Assembly: GCF_037893015.1 (NCBI RefSeq)
Contig: NC_133666.1
Span: 562,739,468-562,803,467, forward strand
Source: Macrotis lagotis
Taxonomy: Eukaryota; Chordata; Mammalia; Peramelemorphia; Peramelidae
Direction: 5' to 3'
Length of the DNA stretch: 64,000 nt
Shown: one piece after another, positions 32,795 to 43,735 of the stretch
Layout of the letters: each line of letters starts with the position of its first letter
How positions within the stretch are numbered: the stretch's first letter is position 1
The notes under the pieces: model-generated
Told to the model about the DNA's origin: nothing
Seen by the model: the letters and a program-made list of their open reading frames with translations, nothing else
Database searches by the model: none
Made by a program: the position numbers and the translations under genes

Positions 32795-35425
32795 CAAAAG
32801 GAATCTAAATCAATACATGCCAGAATTCTATCAAACATTCAAATACCAATTTATTCTAATACTCAATAAATTATCTGAAATAATAGGCAAAGAAAGAATC
32901 CTACCCAAACTGCTATCTAAATAAGGAGGAGTAAAAGGAGAGAAAGAAAATTATCGAACAATTTCATTAATGAATATGGAACCAAAAGTCCTAAATAAAA
33001 TGCTAGCTAAAAGATTACAGTAATATAATACAAAAATAATACATTATGACCAAGTGGGACTTATACCAGGAATGCAGTGATGGTTAAACATATGGAAAAC
33101 TATTAATATGATTGATTATATTAAAAATAAAAATAACAAATCTTTTGATCATATTAATGAATGCAGAAAAAACTTTTGATGAAGTACAACACTTATTTCT
33201 ATTAGGAAACACTTAAAAGTATAGGTATTAATGAATTTTTATTAAATTGATAAGAGAAAACACATTTATTTAAAACCAACAGCAGGCATTATTAGAAATG
33301 GGGATAAGCTAGAAACCTTTCCAGTAACATAAGGTATGAAATAAGGATGCCCACTATTATCAATATTATTTAATATTGTGTTAGAAATCCTAACAAAAAG
33401 CAAAAAGACAAGAAAAAGAAATAGGAGTTAGAATATGGAATTAAGTAATAACTGCCTCTTCTTTTGCAGATGATATGATGGTATGTTTGGAAAACCCAAA
33501 AGACTCAACTAAATTTAGTTGAAAAAAGTAAACACATAAATCATCAGCATTTCTATATATTTCTATATATTACCAATAAACCCTGCCAGAAGAGATAGTA
33601 AAAGATACCATAATTTAAAATAATTCTACAAAATATCTGAGAGTATATATGCCAAAACAACCCCAAGAATTACATAAACCAAATTATTGTTAAAAAATTA
33701 TTCTAATAAAATCAGATTAAATTAGTTGGAAAAAATGTTTATTATTAATGAGTGCATGGGTCATCATAATAAAAATGACAGTTTACCTAATTTATATACT
33801 CAAATTAACAAAATTATTTTACTGAATTAGAAGTGATAATAATAACAAAATTCATTTGGAAGAAAAAAGTCAAGAATATCAAAGGAAACAAAGGAAAAAA
33901 TGTAAAGGAAGGAGGTTTAGCAGTATCTGATCTTAAAACTATATTATGTCAATAATTATCAAAACTATTTGGCACTGGCTGGAAAATAAAAAGGTAGATC
34001 AATGGAATAGTTTAGGCATATGATTTATAACAGCAAATAAATATAGGAAACTTGTATCTGACAAATGTAAAGACTTGAGTTTTATGGATAAGAATTCATT
34101 ATTTGGTAAAAATTATTGGGCAAACTGAAAAACAATATGACAGAAATTGGGCATAGACCAATAACCTACACTATTTACCAACAAAAAGTCAAAATGGATA
34201 TATGATCTAGAAAATTTGAAGAACATGGAACATATAACTCTTCCCATGTATGGATAGGTAAGCAATTTATGAATAAACAGGATAGAGAGCAGAATGAGAT
34301 ATAGATTGAAAAATTTTGATTATGTTAAATTTAAAAGTTTTAGTACAGATAAAAAAAATGTAGCCAAAATCAGAAGGACAGCAGAAAATTGGGGTCAGGT
34401 TATATAGAGAGTTTCTCAGTTAAAGGACTCATATCTCAAATATATAAAGAATTTCACAAAATCCATAAAAATACTGGTTATTTCCCAATTGATAAATGGG
34501 CACAGGATATTAACAGGCAGTATTGCAATGAAGAAATAAAAAAATAGCAGTCATATGAAAAAATGCTCTAAATAATTATTGATTAGAAAAATGCAGATTA
34601 AAACTATCTCAACAAAACATTTTACAGCTGATTAGCTACAGTTATTGAAAAGAAAAGCAACAAATGTTGTTCATGACTGTGGAAAAATTGAGAAACTAAT
34701 TCATTGTTGATGGAATCATGAACTGACCTAATCATTTTGGAGAGCAATCTGGAATTATGTTGAAAGAGTTTTTAGACTATCAGTATCCTTTGACCCAGCA
34801 ATACCATTACTAGGTCTGTTTCCCAAAATGATTAGGGAATAAGCAAAAGAACCTACATATTCTAAAGTTTTTATAGCAGCTCCTCTGTGGTTCCAAAGAA
34901 TTGGGAAATTGTGAGAATACCTCTCAATTGGGAAATGACTGAAAAAGTTGTGGCATATGATTACGATGAAATTCTTTTGTCCTATAAACAATGAGCTTTA
35001 TGGCCTTAGAAAAGCATGAAGAGACTTGAACAAAATAATGAAGATTGAAATGAGCAGAACCAAGACAATATTATATACAGTAACAGCCATATTATTTGAA
35101 GAATGACTAAGCAACTAAATCATTTGAATATTATAAAAACCCAAATTAAATTCAAAAGATATATAGTGAGTAGAAGTATGTATAGAATGATTTTACATCT
35201 ATACATAAATATTTTTTTTCCTAATGGTAGTCATCTCTAAGGTAGGGAGGAAGAGAGAAGAAAAAAAAATGAGATAACTTTATTATATGTTTAAAAGGAA
35301 TAGCAAGGAGTACAAAACAGATTTGTAGTTTCATGTGCAGACATCTTTTTTTTTTACTTTTTGTGTTATGGAAATACTTGTTTCATTTCATTTCATAAAA
35401 TAATTTTTAAAAGGTTATCTCTGCT
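32795..35425 (+). mobile_element. L1 LINE: ORF2 RT to 3' end, 5'-truncated
   Basis: The translation follows L1 ORF2 in order: ISEFKRNLNQYMPEFYQTFK near 32798, EKENYRTISLMNMEPKVLNK near 32941, DQVGLIPGMQ near 33050, the RT catalytic FADDMM box at 33463, the segment ending WNSLG near 34000, and SVSFDPAIPLLGLFPKMIRE near 34785 with the C-terminal part to about 35110. The 3' UTR and tail reach about 35425. Multiple stops and frame slips make it dead. It is more diverged than the 43736 copy. Upstream ORF1 and endonuclease are missing. Confidence 0.85.
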
Positions 35426-35559
35426 ACAAACCACTTTTGGTTCCCTATTTGGACTAGAAGACCCAAGGAAGGATAAATCATTACATACAAAGACAGATCT
35501 TTTATAACTTTGGGACATCTTTCATAGCTAGAAAGCTAGAGAGCTTTCTCTAATATCAA

Positions 35560-35960
35560 GCCTTAATTTGTCACTTTTTTAACTTCATTTTTCATGTTAT
35601 TCAATAAATGCTAATTGTTCCCTATTATCTCAAAAATAAAATATAATTTTTTGATATTTTGCATTTCAAAATCTTGTTGCTTCCTACAATTATTAGTCTT
35701 CTTATACTTTATACTCCATAAATTCTTTGAACTAGCTACTCTGGCCTAGTTGCTTCTCACATTTAATAATCCATCTCCCATCTATGTGCCTTTGAATTGG
35801 TTGTCCCTACTCATTTCTACCTCCTGATTTACCTGAATTCTTTCAAGAGAGAAGTTGCAATACTGCTAGACTATCCCCCTTCTATTCTCTGAATTTATCC
35901 TCAAATTTAGTCTTTAATTTAAACACTTAATCAGTGCTTCTTGTTGACTAATTGAAACTA
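35560..35960 (+). mobile_element. L2 LINE 3' region, decayed
   Basis: 'CTCATAAATTCTTTGAACTAGCTACTCTGGCCTAGTTGCTTCTCACA...TTACCTGAATTCTTTCAAGAGAGAAG' keeps the C/T-rich L2 3' order, with 'ACTTAATCAGTGCTTCTTGTTGACTAATTGAA' at the end. Confidence 0.55.
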
Positions 35961-35964
35961 ACAT

Positions 35965-36640
35965 TTTTACAAAATCATATTATCTGTATTAGTAAAAATT
36001 AAAGTTTAAGACACTTTTTAACTGAATGCTGTTACTTATTACATTATCTCACAATGGTTGTGCTTTTTTTCCTTTCTTTTGAGGCTCTTAAGAAAATCAT
36101 TCACTGATCTACTGCCCTGGTAATGAGCTTGCCTCCCAGTGAAATATAAGTTATACTTCAGATCATATCATTTCTCCAGTGGAAGGGACAACAGGCACCC
36201 AAGGCAATGGTCTCATGGTATCTCTAGAAGATAATTATAGTTTTGTCCTGGCAAGATTATTTACTATCATGGAATCCAAAACTGAACAGTTCAGAGCTTC
36301 AGGCTTCTTAGTTGTAAATGGATTTATTTTATTTAGCTCTATCTATAATACATGTCTCCTCAGGCTCTATCTTTTCTCTCCTACTACCAGATTTATTCAT
36401 GTAACCATTTCACTGTATATGCAAACTTTTCAATTCAAAATCAAGGCATGACCATTATGCAAGGATGTCATACTACAGAGGGACTGCATTTGATCAAGGG
36501 ATTAAAAATCTTTGGTTTTAGCTAATTGTGAACTATGAGTGCTTAAAAGGTATAATGTTATGAATAACAACACACACAAAGTACATTGGAATTATGGAAG
36601 TAATCTTCTAAGGGAAGTAAAGTAAGCACAAGGATAATTC
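35965..36640. other. No gene or repeat family recognised
   Basis: A 90-codon ORF at 36179-36451 begins MEGTTGTQGNGLMVSLEDNY. I recognise no family, and the flanks lack splice or promoter context. Confidence 0.35.
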
Positions 36641-36644
36641 AAAA

Positions 36645-36885
36645 GTATATCCTAAAGTAATAAATCATATTTAGCATTTTGAGGTTAGTAAAACTCCTTA
36701 TGATTCCATTATACAACAGGTGTACATATTAGTTATTATTAGCCTTATAGATGAGGAAATTGAGAATCAGAGAGATTTGTTGTCTTGTCCATAGTCACAT
36801 AACTAATAAATGCTAAAGGTCGAATTCAAATCTCTTGGTTCCAAGTCCAATTTCCTTTCTATCATATGATGCTGCCTTTATTGAT
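36645..36885 (-). mobile_element. MIR, antisense
   Basis: 'TTATAGATGAGGAAATTGAGAATCAGAGAGATTTGTTGTCTTGTCCATAGTCACATAACTAATAAATGC...TTGGTTCCAAGTCCAATTTCCTTTC'. Confidence 0.75.
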
Positions 36886-37486
36886 AATCTTAGACACCTG
36901 CTCTTACAGGTATAAATCCAGAAGTTTCTTTCCCTCTACTTCTTACTATCATATCCTAATGTTCATGTGACTCAATTCTATTTTCTTAGGTTCTCCAACC
37001 TTGAAGTTGAATAGTCTCTTACTAACCTACAATATGTCAACCCAAATGAATCTTCTCCTCCTCATATCCCAACTACCCTGAACATCTTGTCACCTGCCCT
37101 ACCATTGACTATCCCTCCCCTTCTTCTGCCCATCAAACTGCACATACGATCATGGATCTTGTCAAGAGATTCTGTAGTGTTCTGAAGTTTGATAAATTTA
37201 ATCTAGTATTCTATATCAACAAGAGTAGCATGAATAACTGAAGAAGGTATCCCTTTTTATTTGGATTGCAAAGATGATTTTAGCTTAATATTTTTTTAAA
37301 AAATTAACTACTTACATAGTTTATACTTTGATAGGTCTTTGATTTCATCAGTACAGATATTCTTTACAATGATATGTAGATTCCTAATAGATTTCTATTC
37401 TTTGTGAAGTTAATTCATCTAGTGCCATCAATTGAACTACTGTTGTCACATATGGGTGGAGCAATGTCAAAATTCTCCAATTCAAT
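36886..37486. other. No gene recognised; pyrimidine-rich in part
   Basis: 36930-37140 is C/T-rich and could be an old L2 coding remnant. The rest is unassigned. Confidence 0.35.
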
Positions 37487-38090
37487 GCAAGTTTTGTTCT
37501 TGTCATTCAGTCATGTTCAGTTATTTGTGACCCCCATGGACTATAGCATGCCAGGCCCTTTTATTCTCCACTATATCACAGATATGTCCAAGTTCATATT
37601 CATTTTTTCATGATATTATCTTCTATTCTCTGTCATTTACCTTCAAACTTTTCTAACATCAGGGTTTTTTTTCCAATGAGTCCTGTCTGTTCATTATGTG
37701 ACCAAATATTTGACTTCTCAATGACTAGCCTGAATTAATTTAATTTGATCTTCTTGCTATCCAACAGACTCTAAAGTCTTCTTCAGAACCACAATTCAAA
37801 AACATTAATTCGGCAGCTCAGCTTTCCTTATAGTCCAACTCACATAGTCATATATTGCTACTAGGAAAAATATGTTTGACTTAAGGAACTTTGCTGGCAA
37901 GGAGATGACTCTGCTTTTTAACATGCTGTCCAGATTTGCCATACCATTTCCCCCCCAAGGAGCTCTAGTTGCCAAATACAATGATCTTTGAGTCCAAGAA
38001 TATAAAATCAGACATTGCTTTGCCCAGAGGTGATGAAATCAGTGCCATCTTAGCTGCTTTTTTTTTAAAGCTTGAGCCTGACCAGTTTTT

Positions 38091-38245
38091 TTAAGCTTTT
38101 TTTGTTTTTGGCAAGGCAATGGGTTTAAGTGACTTGCCCAAGGTCACACAGTTAGGTAATTATTAAGTGTCTGAGGTCAGATTTGAATTCAGGTACTCCT
38201 GATTCCAGGGATGGTGCTCTATCCACTATGCAACCTAACTGCCCC
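38091..38245 (-). mobile_element. Short marsupial SINE, left border of the insert in BovB
   Basis: T-rich tail, 'GGCAAGGCAATGGGTTTAAGTGACTTGCCCAAGGTCACACAGTTAGG...CTATGCAACCTAACTGCCCC'. The BovB side flank ACCAGTTTTT (38081-38090) recurs at 40570-40579 beyond the second SINE. Confidence 0.9.
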
Positions 38246-38654
38246 AATTTCTTCTTTTTTAAATTTCTCCAGAACTTCTAAGACTAATCATGAACCTTCC
38301 ATATATACTTAGAAAAAAAATGTGCAATGCTTATTGCTGTTACTAATCTCTCTCTCTCAGTCTTGTTTTTATCTTATTTGTTTAACAATCTGTTTAAATT
38401 TGCAACTTTTCTAATCTTTTTGGATTTATTTTATCAGAATACACATTTATAAAAAGATAATTAAGAAAAATTACAGATAGTATTATATAACAATTTGTAT
38501 GTATAAGTATAATATACTATGTGCAATATATATTTAATATATATGTATATATATATATAGTTATGCCAGATAAAAGTTACAGATTTTATATATACAGAGA
38601 CAGAGAAGAAGAGGGAGAGGGAAAGAGAGAGGGAGGGAGAAGGGGATCAGTGTG
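38246..38654. repeat. Unassigned sequence with TA and GA tracts
   Basis: No family recognised up to about 38515. (TA)n-rich at about 38518-38565 and GA-rich at about 38596-38645. Confidence 0.5.
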
Positions 38655-38800
38655 TGGCATGTGAATAGAGAGCCAACTTTGGAACTAGGAAGACCTGAAT
38701 TCAAGTCTTTCTTCTGAGACCAGAGTTTCACATCTGGTCAAGGTCACTTAACTTCCCAAAGCTCTGGAAAACTCCCTAAGACTAAAAGTTTTAGAGATGT
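38655..38800 (+). mobile_element. MIR/CORE-SINE remnant
   Basis: 'GGCATGTGAATAGAGAGCCAACTTTGGAACTAGGAAGACCTGAATTCAAGTC...GGTCACTTAACTTCCC'. Confidence 0.65.
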
Positions 38801-38931
38801 TCAAACTATATTGGTAGAGAAGTTTCCTTATCCAGCAATTCCTTATAAAAGAGAAATCATAGCCTGGTCTTATCAGTCTGTCATTCAGTGAATAAACATT
38901 TATTAGGGGCCTACTATACAACTGAGATTTA

Positions 38932-39800
38932 AAAAAAAACCTTCACCTCACACCTATCAGATTGGTTAAGGTCACAGAAAGGGGAAATGATCAATGTTGG
39001 AAAGGTTGTGGGAGGATTGGAACATTGATTCATTACTGGTGGAGTTGTGAATGGATCCAGCCATTCTGGGGAGCAATATGGAACTATGCCTAAAGAGCAA
39101 TAAAACTGTTCATAACCTTTGACCCAACAATTGCAATTCTAGGTCTATCTACAGAAGAAATAATTTTAAAAGATGGTAAAAATCCTACGTTACAAAATAT
39201 TCATAACAGCTCTTTTTTGAAGTGGCAAAAAAATTGAAAATTGGAGGGATACCCATAAATTGGGGAATGGCTGAACAAGTTAGGCTATATGAATATTATT
39301 GTTTTTTTAAGAAACCATAAATGGTCTGACTCTAGAAAAGCATGGAAGGAACTACAGGATCTGATGCTGAGGGAAGGGAACAGAACCAAGAGAACATTAT
39401 ACACATAAACAACAATGTTGTGAGTTGATCAATTTTGATGGAAACAGCTCCTCTCAGCAGTTCAGAAAGCTAGGACAACCATATTAGACTGACTATGGAC
39501 AATGCTATCCCCATCCAGAGAAAGAAAAACAAAACAAAGCAAAACAAAAACCCCCTTCAGAATCTGATGAATAGTATGTTCACTTTTTAAAAAATCTCTC
39601 TTAGGTATTTCTTTCCCTTAATCCTAATTCCTCATAACAAAAATGAATAATCTATAAACATGTTTAACACAAATATATATGTACAATATTAACCTAAATG
39701 TTCACCACTGAGGGGAGGGGGGGGCGAGAAGGGAGGGTGAAAAGTGTATTTAGCTTTTGTTAGTTGCAAAGTCAAGTTAATTTAAGATTGAAAAAAGAAA
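38932..39800 (+). mobile_element. L1 LINE 3' end, 5'-truncated
   Basis: The translation shows LTPHTYQIG, the (C)W-rich RLWEDWN...LLVEL block, then NLPNNC-like and GIPINWGMAEQVRLYEYY. The 3' UTR has 'CAATGCTATCCCCATCCAGAGAAAGAAAAAC' and a GGGAGGGGGGGG stretch at about 39713. Confidence 0.8.
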
Positions 39801-39804
39801 CCAT

Positions 39805-40310
39805 TAATTTTGGCAAGTAAGAGATCATTGGTAATTTTGGAAAAAATAGTTTCAGTGAATTTATGAGGTTGGAAGTCAGAATGCAGAGGATTTAAAGGAC
39901 AATGAGAGAAGAGGAAATGAAGAAGTTGGTTGTAGGTGGCCTTAAGAAAGTTATGCAAGAAAGGAAGGAGAGCTATAGGACAGTAACTAATAAGTTTGGG
40001 CAGATCAAATGAGGGGATTTTTAAATAGTAGGGGAGACATGAACATGTGTAAGAAGCCAGAAAACAGCCAGTATATAGAAACAGATTGAAGAATAATGAG
40101 AGAATGGGGAGGGGTGGGAAAGGGTTCTCTATTTGAGAGAATAGGAAGGAATAGGATTAAGGGTACATATATAGGAGTCTGCCTTGACAAAAAAAAATAG
40201 GTGAAATAAGAGTGAAAGAAGAGATAATGAGAGATGATCCTGGGAGAGATGTGACATAAGGAGAATGGAAGAAGATTGAACTTGGTGATTAAATTCTATA
40301 TCCTTTGACT
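39805..40310 (+). repeat. Purine-rich old interspersed repeat, family unassigned
   Basis: 'TAAGAGATCATTGGTAATTTTGGAAAAAATAGTTTCAGTGAATTTATG...TAGTAGGGGAGACATGAACATGTGTAAGAAGCCAG...GAGAGATGATCCTGGGAGAGATG' has the cadence of a mammal-wide repeat I cannot name. 45725-46020 has the same style. Confidence 0.45.
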
Positions 40311-40410
40311 CAATATCACTACTATAGGAAATCAAATCTAGAAAAAAGCAACTTATATACATGCTTGCAAACACATACATGTGTATGAAATAATATTTAT
40401 AGAAATACTC

Positions 40411-40564
40411 TTTTTTAAAAAAAAATTATTTAAGGCAATAGGGTTAAGTGACTTGCCCAAGGTCACACAGCTAGGTAATCATTAAATGTCTGAGGTCGAA
40501 TTTGAACTCAGATACTCCTAGTTCCAGGGCCAGTGCTCTATCCACTGCACCACCTAGTTCCCCC
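40411..40564 (-). mobile_element. Short marsupial SINE, right border of the insert in BovB
   Basis: 'TATTTAAGGCAATAGGGTTAAGTGACTTGCCCAAGGTCACACAGCTAGG...CACTGCACCACCTAGTTCCCC', same orientation as the SINE at 38091. Confidence 0.9.
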
Positions 40565-40850
40565 TCAAAACCAGTTTTTACACTGTCCTCTTTCACTCTC
40601 TACCATAACAAAAGGCTTCTTAATTCTTCATTTTTTTGCCATTAGAATGGTATCATCTGAATATCTGAAATTATTGAAATTTGTCCTGGCAACCTTAATT
40701 CCAACATTTTGATTCACCAAGACTGTAATCTCACAAGATGTTATCTGCATATAAGCTAAATAAATAAGATGACAATATATAGCTTTGTCATACTTTTCCA
40801 GTCTTAAACCAATTACTCATTCCATATTTGGTTCTCACATCCATGTTAGG

Positions 40851-41105
40851 CTAGTTGGGGGGTTTTTGCCTTAAAATGAATCAGAACTATCCTATAGACT
40901 TGATTAAGTTAGGTGATTAAAAGTTCAGACAACTGAAATTCTTTGCTGGTTGCCCAGGCACAAAAGATTCAGAGGCACTCCAAGCATGTCCTCATTCTTG
41001 CTGGCAGACTGTGATGGAAAATTGAAGCAAGAGAGCATTGCTCAGCTGAACCGAGTTGCAGTGTCCGCAGCGTATGGCTAAATAAAACATCTTTTGTTAA
41101 CTGTT
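40851..41105 (+). mobile_element. Possible LTR fragment (retroviral fossil)
   Basis: Abruptly different sequence follows BovB. It ends 'CAGTGTCCGCAGCGTATGGCT' plus an AATAAA near 41082 and T-rich sequence, in the style of an LTR R/U5 boundary. It has unusual CpG content for this window. No internal retroviral region is seen. Very tentative. Confidence 0.25.
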
Positions 41106-42370
41106 GAATAACCTTCAAGTTGCATATTTCATTCCAATATTAAATATAAACCACAGAGGACTCCATCTGGGCCAGTTGAAGAATCATGAAGCTCTCATCT
41201 TTTTTCCACCATTCCATGCCCATCAGAATAGAAAGAAGAAAGTATTGTATAGGACCAAGAATCATTTTCTATTTATACCCATTTCAAAACATGAAATTTT
41301 ACCACCTGATAATTAACCATTTCTTCATGAGTCTCTATGTGTAGTGAGAATAATCCTACAACAATGGATACATAGTTATTCACTGAGCTATACTTGAAGT
41401 CATTTTTTTCCTTTTTTTTCTTGAAGTTTTTTTTTCTTCCTATTGGAACCTGCTCATAGTACATTGATTTAGCCTTCAAGAACACAGTGTCATTTCCATA
41501 TCATAATGAAGCATCTATTTGAGACTTGGAAGCAACAATATTGTGGGACAAGGAAAGATGATAAGCTTGGTAATATGGTAAGGAAATCTTCCCCTTGAAA
41601 TTCTATAATTCCAAATTTTTAAAAATTAAAATTTATCATTTAACCCTATATTTCCTTCAGATGACAAAAATATCAATTTCCATTATATATATTCAGTACA
41701 AATAGCCTTTGCTTCTCTTCCCAACATCTTCTACTTTCCTTGTTCCACATTCACTTTCCATATTCCCACTTTATCTCTTTGCTACCAACCAACACACAAT
41801 TGAAATACCAGTATATAGCAAAATATAGTAGTTAAAATTCAGTTTTTATAATAGTGGAAGCATGACTAAAGTGGTCATGGCATTTCAAGTTACATAACTA
41901 GCAAGCCGCTAATGCTGTCTAATCCACTCTGACCTCTTCACATTAGTGTTTGTCTTTGAGGAAAGAAATGACCCCCATGTTCTTGTCTTCAGGATACAAT
42001 GCCATGAGATTTCCTAATATGAAAACTTAGAGCCTAAAGCATTGGGCTCAATGTTAATGATCTTATTAAGTGGTAGAAGTCAATGTTAATCCAGATGTTT
42101 ATCATTTGAAAGAAATAGTAATGTTCCTCTTAGGAACAAACTTTCACACATGCTTGAGATAAAAATTAGAAAAATCATAGAATAGAAAGCCATAGGAAAC
42201 CTTGGTTGTCATTGAAAGGGAAACTGAATGAATTTTTGCACATGTAATCTAACCTTTTCATTTTCCAAAAAAAAATTAAGTGTTTGTCACAAGTAATAAC
42301 AAAGCTAGAATACAAAATAGATCTTCTAACCAGGTCTAGGACTCTGGATCATAATATAATGTGGAAAAAT
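41106..42370. other. No gene or clear repeat recognised
   Basis: Unique AT-rich sequence. ORFs at 41104-41316 and the overlapping minus frame carry no recognisable domain. Confidence 0.35.
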
Positions 42371-42374
42371 AATG

Positions 42375-42600
42375 GGCTTGGTTACTGGATTCAAGTTGAG
42401 GTTTGGATATTTACTAAATTTGTAATCCAAATTTTCTGAGTCTCACTTTCCTTATCTCCAAAATCAAAGTAGGGAGAAACCAAAGAGGAGAAATAATCAC
42501 CCCAACCTGACTAGGTTGTTAGCAAGATAAATAAGGTGGGGTTTTAAAATCCCTTGGAATCTATAAAATACTACATAAATGTCAGATATTACTGTCCTAC
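42375..42600 (+). mobile_element. MIR, sense
   Basis: 'GGCTTGGTTACTGGATTCAAG...GAGTCTCACTTTCCTTATCTCCAAAATC...TTGTTAGCAAGATAAATAAGG...CTATAAAATACTACATAAATGTCAG'. Confidence 0.65.
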
Positions 42601-42685
42601 CAAATCACAGCTTCACTTTCCTCTGAACTCAAGGAAGTAGTACAATAAATATTATTTTCTCCATTTTACAGAAAATAAAACTGAG
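42601..42685 (-). mobile_element. MIR, antisense, interrupted by the RP9 retrocopy
   Basis: 'AATATTATTTTCTCCATTTTACAGAAAATAAAACTGAG' breaks off at 42685. The expected continuation ('AAAACTGAATCTTAGAAAATT') is at 45324. AAAACTGA is present on both sides, consistent with a short target-site duplication. Confidence 0.65.
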
Positions 42686-43735
42686 CCATGCCTCTGCCCC
42701 CCAGGTTGGCTGGGAATTAGCCCAGCTGCAGCAGTAATAGCACCAGAACAGAAGTGATGTGTGCCTGAAGCACAGGAACAGGAGCAGCTGCTGTATCTCG
42801 AGTCTTTATGAAAAACCTCCTCCTGGACTTATTAAGGAAGATGAGACCAAACTAGAAGACTATAAACTAGATGTACCCGTCAATGAAAATGCCAAGAAAC
42901 TTCTGATTCTTGCTCCAACTAAAGATCTCTGAATGTACCTATGGAAAGAAGTAAAGGTTGAGTAATGCTGGTACTGTGAACTCTATGGACATAAAACAGT
43001 TGATAAAGAATGACTGTTCTTCATCAGAGACAACCAGAAATTAGAATAATCCATAGTAGCACATGAAGATCTCATGCTATCAGAAGGGAGAATAAGTGTC
43101 ATGAAAAAGATGTGAGGAGATAATGTTAAAGAAACCACTAGATGATTCTACCTCAAATGAAGATGGCAGTACTTCTAACTCCTCAGAATGGAAGAAGCAT
43201 AAGAGAAAAAAGGAAGAACCATAAGAAGAGAAAAAGGAGAAAAAAAAGGGGGGGGGAAGGACAAATCTAAGCCAAATGAGAGTTCAAAAAGACTAAAAAT
43301 GTAATTTCCTTTAATTCATCTCATTACTTCAGAATCATAGTCAGAGGTAGTGAAGGAAAAGTAGCTACAAAAGGACCTAAGTAGGCAGAAGAAAAGGAAT
43401 CAAGGGATGTGTGTAGTTTGCATCACTTTTGTCACATTTTGCTCTTGCTTCCAAAAGTGATGAATTCAATATAATGTTGAGTTGCTTATATGCAGAATAC
43501 TAAAGTATTCTCATTGTCATCTCCCATGATTACTATAGGTTGTGTTGAATTTTTTGAAGAAAATCAAGAATAAAGTATAAAGACATTCTAGGCATTTCCA
43601 AAAGAGATTCCCCCATGAAAAAAAAAGAGGGCTAGTGGAGCTGTATATAGGCTGACTTACTTGAACAAGTCTAGATTTTCACCATTTGCAAGTGAGTGCT
43701 ATTTAGTGTTAAATAATAAAACTCTGTTATCCTTA
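42686..43735 (+). pseudogene. RP9: Processed pseudogene of RP9 (PAP-1, PIM1-associated splicing protein)
   Basis: Human RP9 is a nuclear, splicing-linked protein mutated in one form of retinitis pigmentosa. The translation from 42743 gives EQK*CVPEAQEQEQLLYLES, matching REQKRRRHDAQQLQQLKHLES. From 42807 comes YEKPPPGLIKEDETKLEDYK, then NENAKKLLILAPTKDL, KEVKV, CWYCELYGHKTVDKE (the zinc-knuckle-like segment) and QKLE/VAHEDLM. In other frames follow RENKCHEKDVRR, DDSTSNEDGSTSNSSEWKKH and a Lys/Glu-rich tail to about 43300. There are no introns across several exon lengths. It has at least five stops plus about three frame slips (one near 42806). A 3' UTR-like stretch ends at AATAAA (43715-43720). 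The copy is not functional. Confidence 0.92.

Larger units (their letters stand above)
37487..40850 (-). mobile_element. BovB/RTE LINE 3' half, split by a 2.5-kb SINE-bounded block
   Basis: The plus strand shows the antisense BovB 3' end ('CATTCAGTCATGTTCAGTTATTTGTGACC' then 'CATGGACTATAGCATGCCAGGCCC'). ORF-antisense landmarks follow: 'TCTACAGTCTTCT'-like and 'GGAGATGACTCTGCTTTTTAACATGCTGTCCAGATTTGCCATACC' at 37900, 'TTTGAGTCCAAGAATATAAAATCAGACATTG' at 37988. They resume at 40570 with 'CACTGTCCTCTTTCACTCTC...ATTAGAATGGTATCATCTGAATATCTGAAATTATTGAAATTTGTCCTGGCAA' and end near 40850. The intervening 38091-40569 is foreign. The reading frame is decayed. Confidence 0.85.

Noticed and set aside
36179-36451. 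90-codon ORF MEGTTGTQGNGLMVSLEDNY...
   Set aside because: No recognisable domain, splice site or promoter context, and the length is not unusual for chance in this composition.
37404-37613. ORF resembling ruminant BovB sequence, as a sign of contamination
   Set aside because: BovB/RTE elements are native to marsupials, and the element here is decayed and interrupted by marsupial SINEs.
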